From: JBBRVP01 sp038246785 | GTDB taxonomy: Bacteria > Actinomycetota > Actinomycetes > Jiangellales > Jiangellaceae | NCBI GenBank assembly: GCA_038246785.1 | Contig: JBBRVP010000008.1 | Location: 1 to 64,000 of the forward strand | Length of the DNA stretch: 64,000 nt | Direction of reading: 5' to 3' | Part shown: positions 62,679 to 64,000 of the stretch, in pieces | How positions within the stretch are numbered: position 1 is the stretch's first letter | Layout of the letters: each line of letters opens with the position of its first letter | Position numbers and translations under genes: made by a program | Notes under the pieces: model-generated | Told to the model about the DNA's origin: nothing | The model's input: only the letters and a program-made list of their open reading frames with translations | Databases searched by the model: none

Positions 62679-64000
62679 CTAGCCGAGCCGCGGACCCGCT
62701 CCGCCCCGGACGCCGGCGGCCGGCGCTCCGGAGGACGCCCCGCTCGGCGCCTCCTCGATGGCCGCGCCGGAGAACTGGGCATCGTAGAGGCGGAAGTACG
62801 CCCCGCGCGCTGCGATGAGCTCGTCGTGAGCGCCCTGCTCGACGATGCGCCCCGACTCCATGACGAGGATGAGGTCGGCATCGCGGATCGTGGACAGCCG
62901 GTGGGCGATGACGAAGCTGGTCCGGTCGCTGCGCAGCGCCGCCATCGCGTGCTGCACGAGCGCCTCGGTGCGGGTGTCGACCGAGCTGGTCGCCTCGTCG
63001 AGGATGAGCAGCGACGGGTCGGCGAGGAACGCGCGGGCGATCGTGATGAGCTGCTTCTCGCCAGCGCTGACGTTGCTGCCCTCCTCGTCGATGACCGTGT
63101 CATAGCCGTCGGGCAGGGCGTGCACGAAGCGGTCGACGTACGCCGCCTCGGCGGCGGCCAGGATCGCGTCCTCGCCGGCCTCCGGACGGCCATAGGCGAT
63201 GTTGTCGCGGATCGTGCCGCCGAACAGCCAGGTGTCCTGCAGGACCATGCCGATCTGCCGGCGCAGGTCCTGGCGGCGTAGCGAGGTGATGTCGACGCCG
63301 TCCAGCGTGATCCGACCGGCGTCGAGCTCGTAGAAGCGCATGACGAGGTTGACCAGCGTCGTCTTGCCCGCCCCGGTCGGACCGACGATCGCGACGGACT
63401 GGCCGGGCTCGGCGACGAGCGACAGGTCGTCGATGAGCGGCTGGCCCTCGACGTAGCGGAACGACACGTGCTCAAAGGCCACGCGGCCCCTGCGGACGCC
63501 CTCGGGCGACGGCACCGCCGGGTCGGGGACCTGTTCCGCGGTGTCAAGCAGCTCGAACACCCGCTCGGCCGACGCCACGCCCGACTGCAGGAGGTTCGCC
63601 ATCGACGCAATCTGCGTGAGCGGCTGGGTGAACTGCCGCGAGTACTGGATGAACGCCTGGACGTCGCCCAGGCTCATCGCTCCGGTCGCCACGCGCAGGC
63701 CGCCCACGACGGCGATGAGCACGTAGTTGAGGTTCCCGATGAACATCATCGCCGGCATGATGATGCCGGAGACGAACTGCGCGCCGAAGCTGGCGCGGTA
63801 CAGCTCCTCGTTTGTCGCCGCGAAGCTGGTCTCGACCTCGCGCTGGCGGCCGAAGACCTTGACCAGCTCGTGGCCGGTGAAGGCTTCCTCGACCTGCCCG
63901 TTGAGGACGCCGGTGTGCCGCCACTGCGCGATGAACATCGGCTGGGAGCGCCTGGCGATCTGTCGGGTCACCACGACGGAGATGGGGATCGTGACCAGCG
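62679..64000 (-). CDS. ABC exporter, ATP-binding/permease protein (5' end beyond the window)
   Basis: The visible 440 residues hold the last four or so membrane helices (YVLIAVVGGLRVATGAMSLG) and a complete nucleotide-binding domain: Walker A GPTGAGKT, signature NVSAGEKQL (a variant of LSGGQ), Walker B LLILDEATSSVD and switch AHRLSTIRDAD. It is a half-transporter of the MsbA/LmrA type. The start is off the right edge. A partner half-transporter may precede it there. Confidence 0.9.
   Translation of the reverse strand, partial: LVTIPISVVVTRQIARRSQPMFIAQWRHTGVLNGQVEEAFTGHELVKVFGRQREVETSFAATNEELYRASFGAQFVSGIIMPAMMFIGNLNYVLIAVVGGLRVATGAMSLGDVQAFIQYSRQFTQPLTQIASMANLLQSGVASAERVFELLDTAEQVPDPAVPSPEGVRRGRVAFEHVSFRYVEGQPLIDDLSLVAEPGQSVAIVGPTGAGKTTLVNLVMRFYELDAGRITLDGVDITSLRRQDLRRQIGMVLQDTWLFGGTIRDNIAYGRPEAGEDAILAAAEAAYVDRFVHALPDGYDTVIDEEGSNVSAGEKQLITIARAFLADPSLLILDEATSSVDTRTEALVQHAMAALRSDRTSFVIAHRLSTIRDADLILVMESGRIVEQGAHDELIAARGAYFRLYDAQFSGAAIEEAPSGASSGAPAAGVRGGAGPRLG

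Overview
The window looks like a chromosome segment from a high-GC actinobacterium. Supporting signs are pervasive GC-rich third codon positions and many GTG starts. It also carries several coenzyme-F420-type enzymes (a PPOX-fold oxidoreductase and two luciferase-like ones), a wax ester synthase/diacylglycerol acyltransferase, and the block tadA / tRNA-Ser / ffs / dnaX / ybaB / recR / lysC / asd typical of actinobacteria. The genus cannot be fixed from the sequence alone.

Region by region. 1-0.5 kb: tail of an IS5-type transposase, then a SAM-I riboswitch leading into an OsmC-family gene. 1-9 kb: mixed metabolic genes (a sarcosine oxidase-like flavoenzyme, a TPR/LuxR regulator divergent from a methyltransferase, an F420-type enzyme, an alpha/beta hydrolase plus WS/DGAT lipid pair). 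9-18.5 kb: two AhpD-like proteins, a degenerate transaldolase/transketolase remnant, a minus-strand operon acnA - flavin reductase - cobalamin adenosyltransferase, and divergently a CBS/zinc-ribbon protein followed by pyruvate dehydrogenase E1alpha-E1beta-E2. 18.5-21.7 kb: a cysteine-bearing COG2345-type regulator facing a DoxX-folE operon across two mirrored operator half-sites, then an AlkA-like glycosylase. 21.7-26.5 kb: an FtsX/LolD-type ABC system with its TetR regulator, and a secreted SH3 protein.

26.6-36.3 kb is the most coherent accessory island. A secreted PIG-L deacetylase with a CBM9-like domain, an ABC sugar importer without its own ATPase, and a PfkB kinase lie on the minus strand. 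A GH4 6-phospho-glycosidase and a double-SIS protein lie on the plus strand. I read this as an amino-sugar (chitooligosaccharide-like) pathway in which deacetylation may come first. It ends at a 16-bp perfect terminator facing a tryptophanase gene. 37.9-47.4 kb: truncated MarR fragment, DoxX protein, rpiA, universal stress protein, a GNAT gene that has lost its stop, phenylacetate-CoA ligase, the three-subunit proton-translocating transhydrogenase, a frameshifted DUF6328-like gene and an F420 enzyme. 47.6-64 kb is mostly housekeeping: upp, tadA with two associated acidic proteins, tRNA genes, an antiporter, a HerA-like ATPase, SRP RNA, dnaX, recR, lysC (with an internal start) and asd. It closes with a broken PIN-toxin gene beside tRNA-Pro and an ABC exporter cut by the window edge.

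No CRISPR array, rRNA, complete prophage or complete insertion sequence was seen. Most unusual signals are regulatory (riboswitch, paired operators, palindromes) or evolutionary (at least five broken genes).
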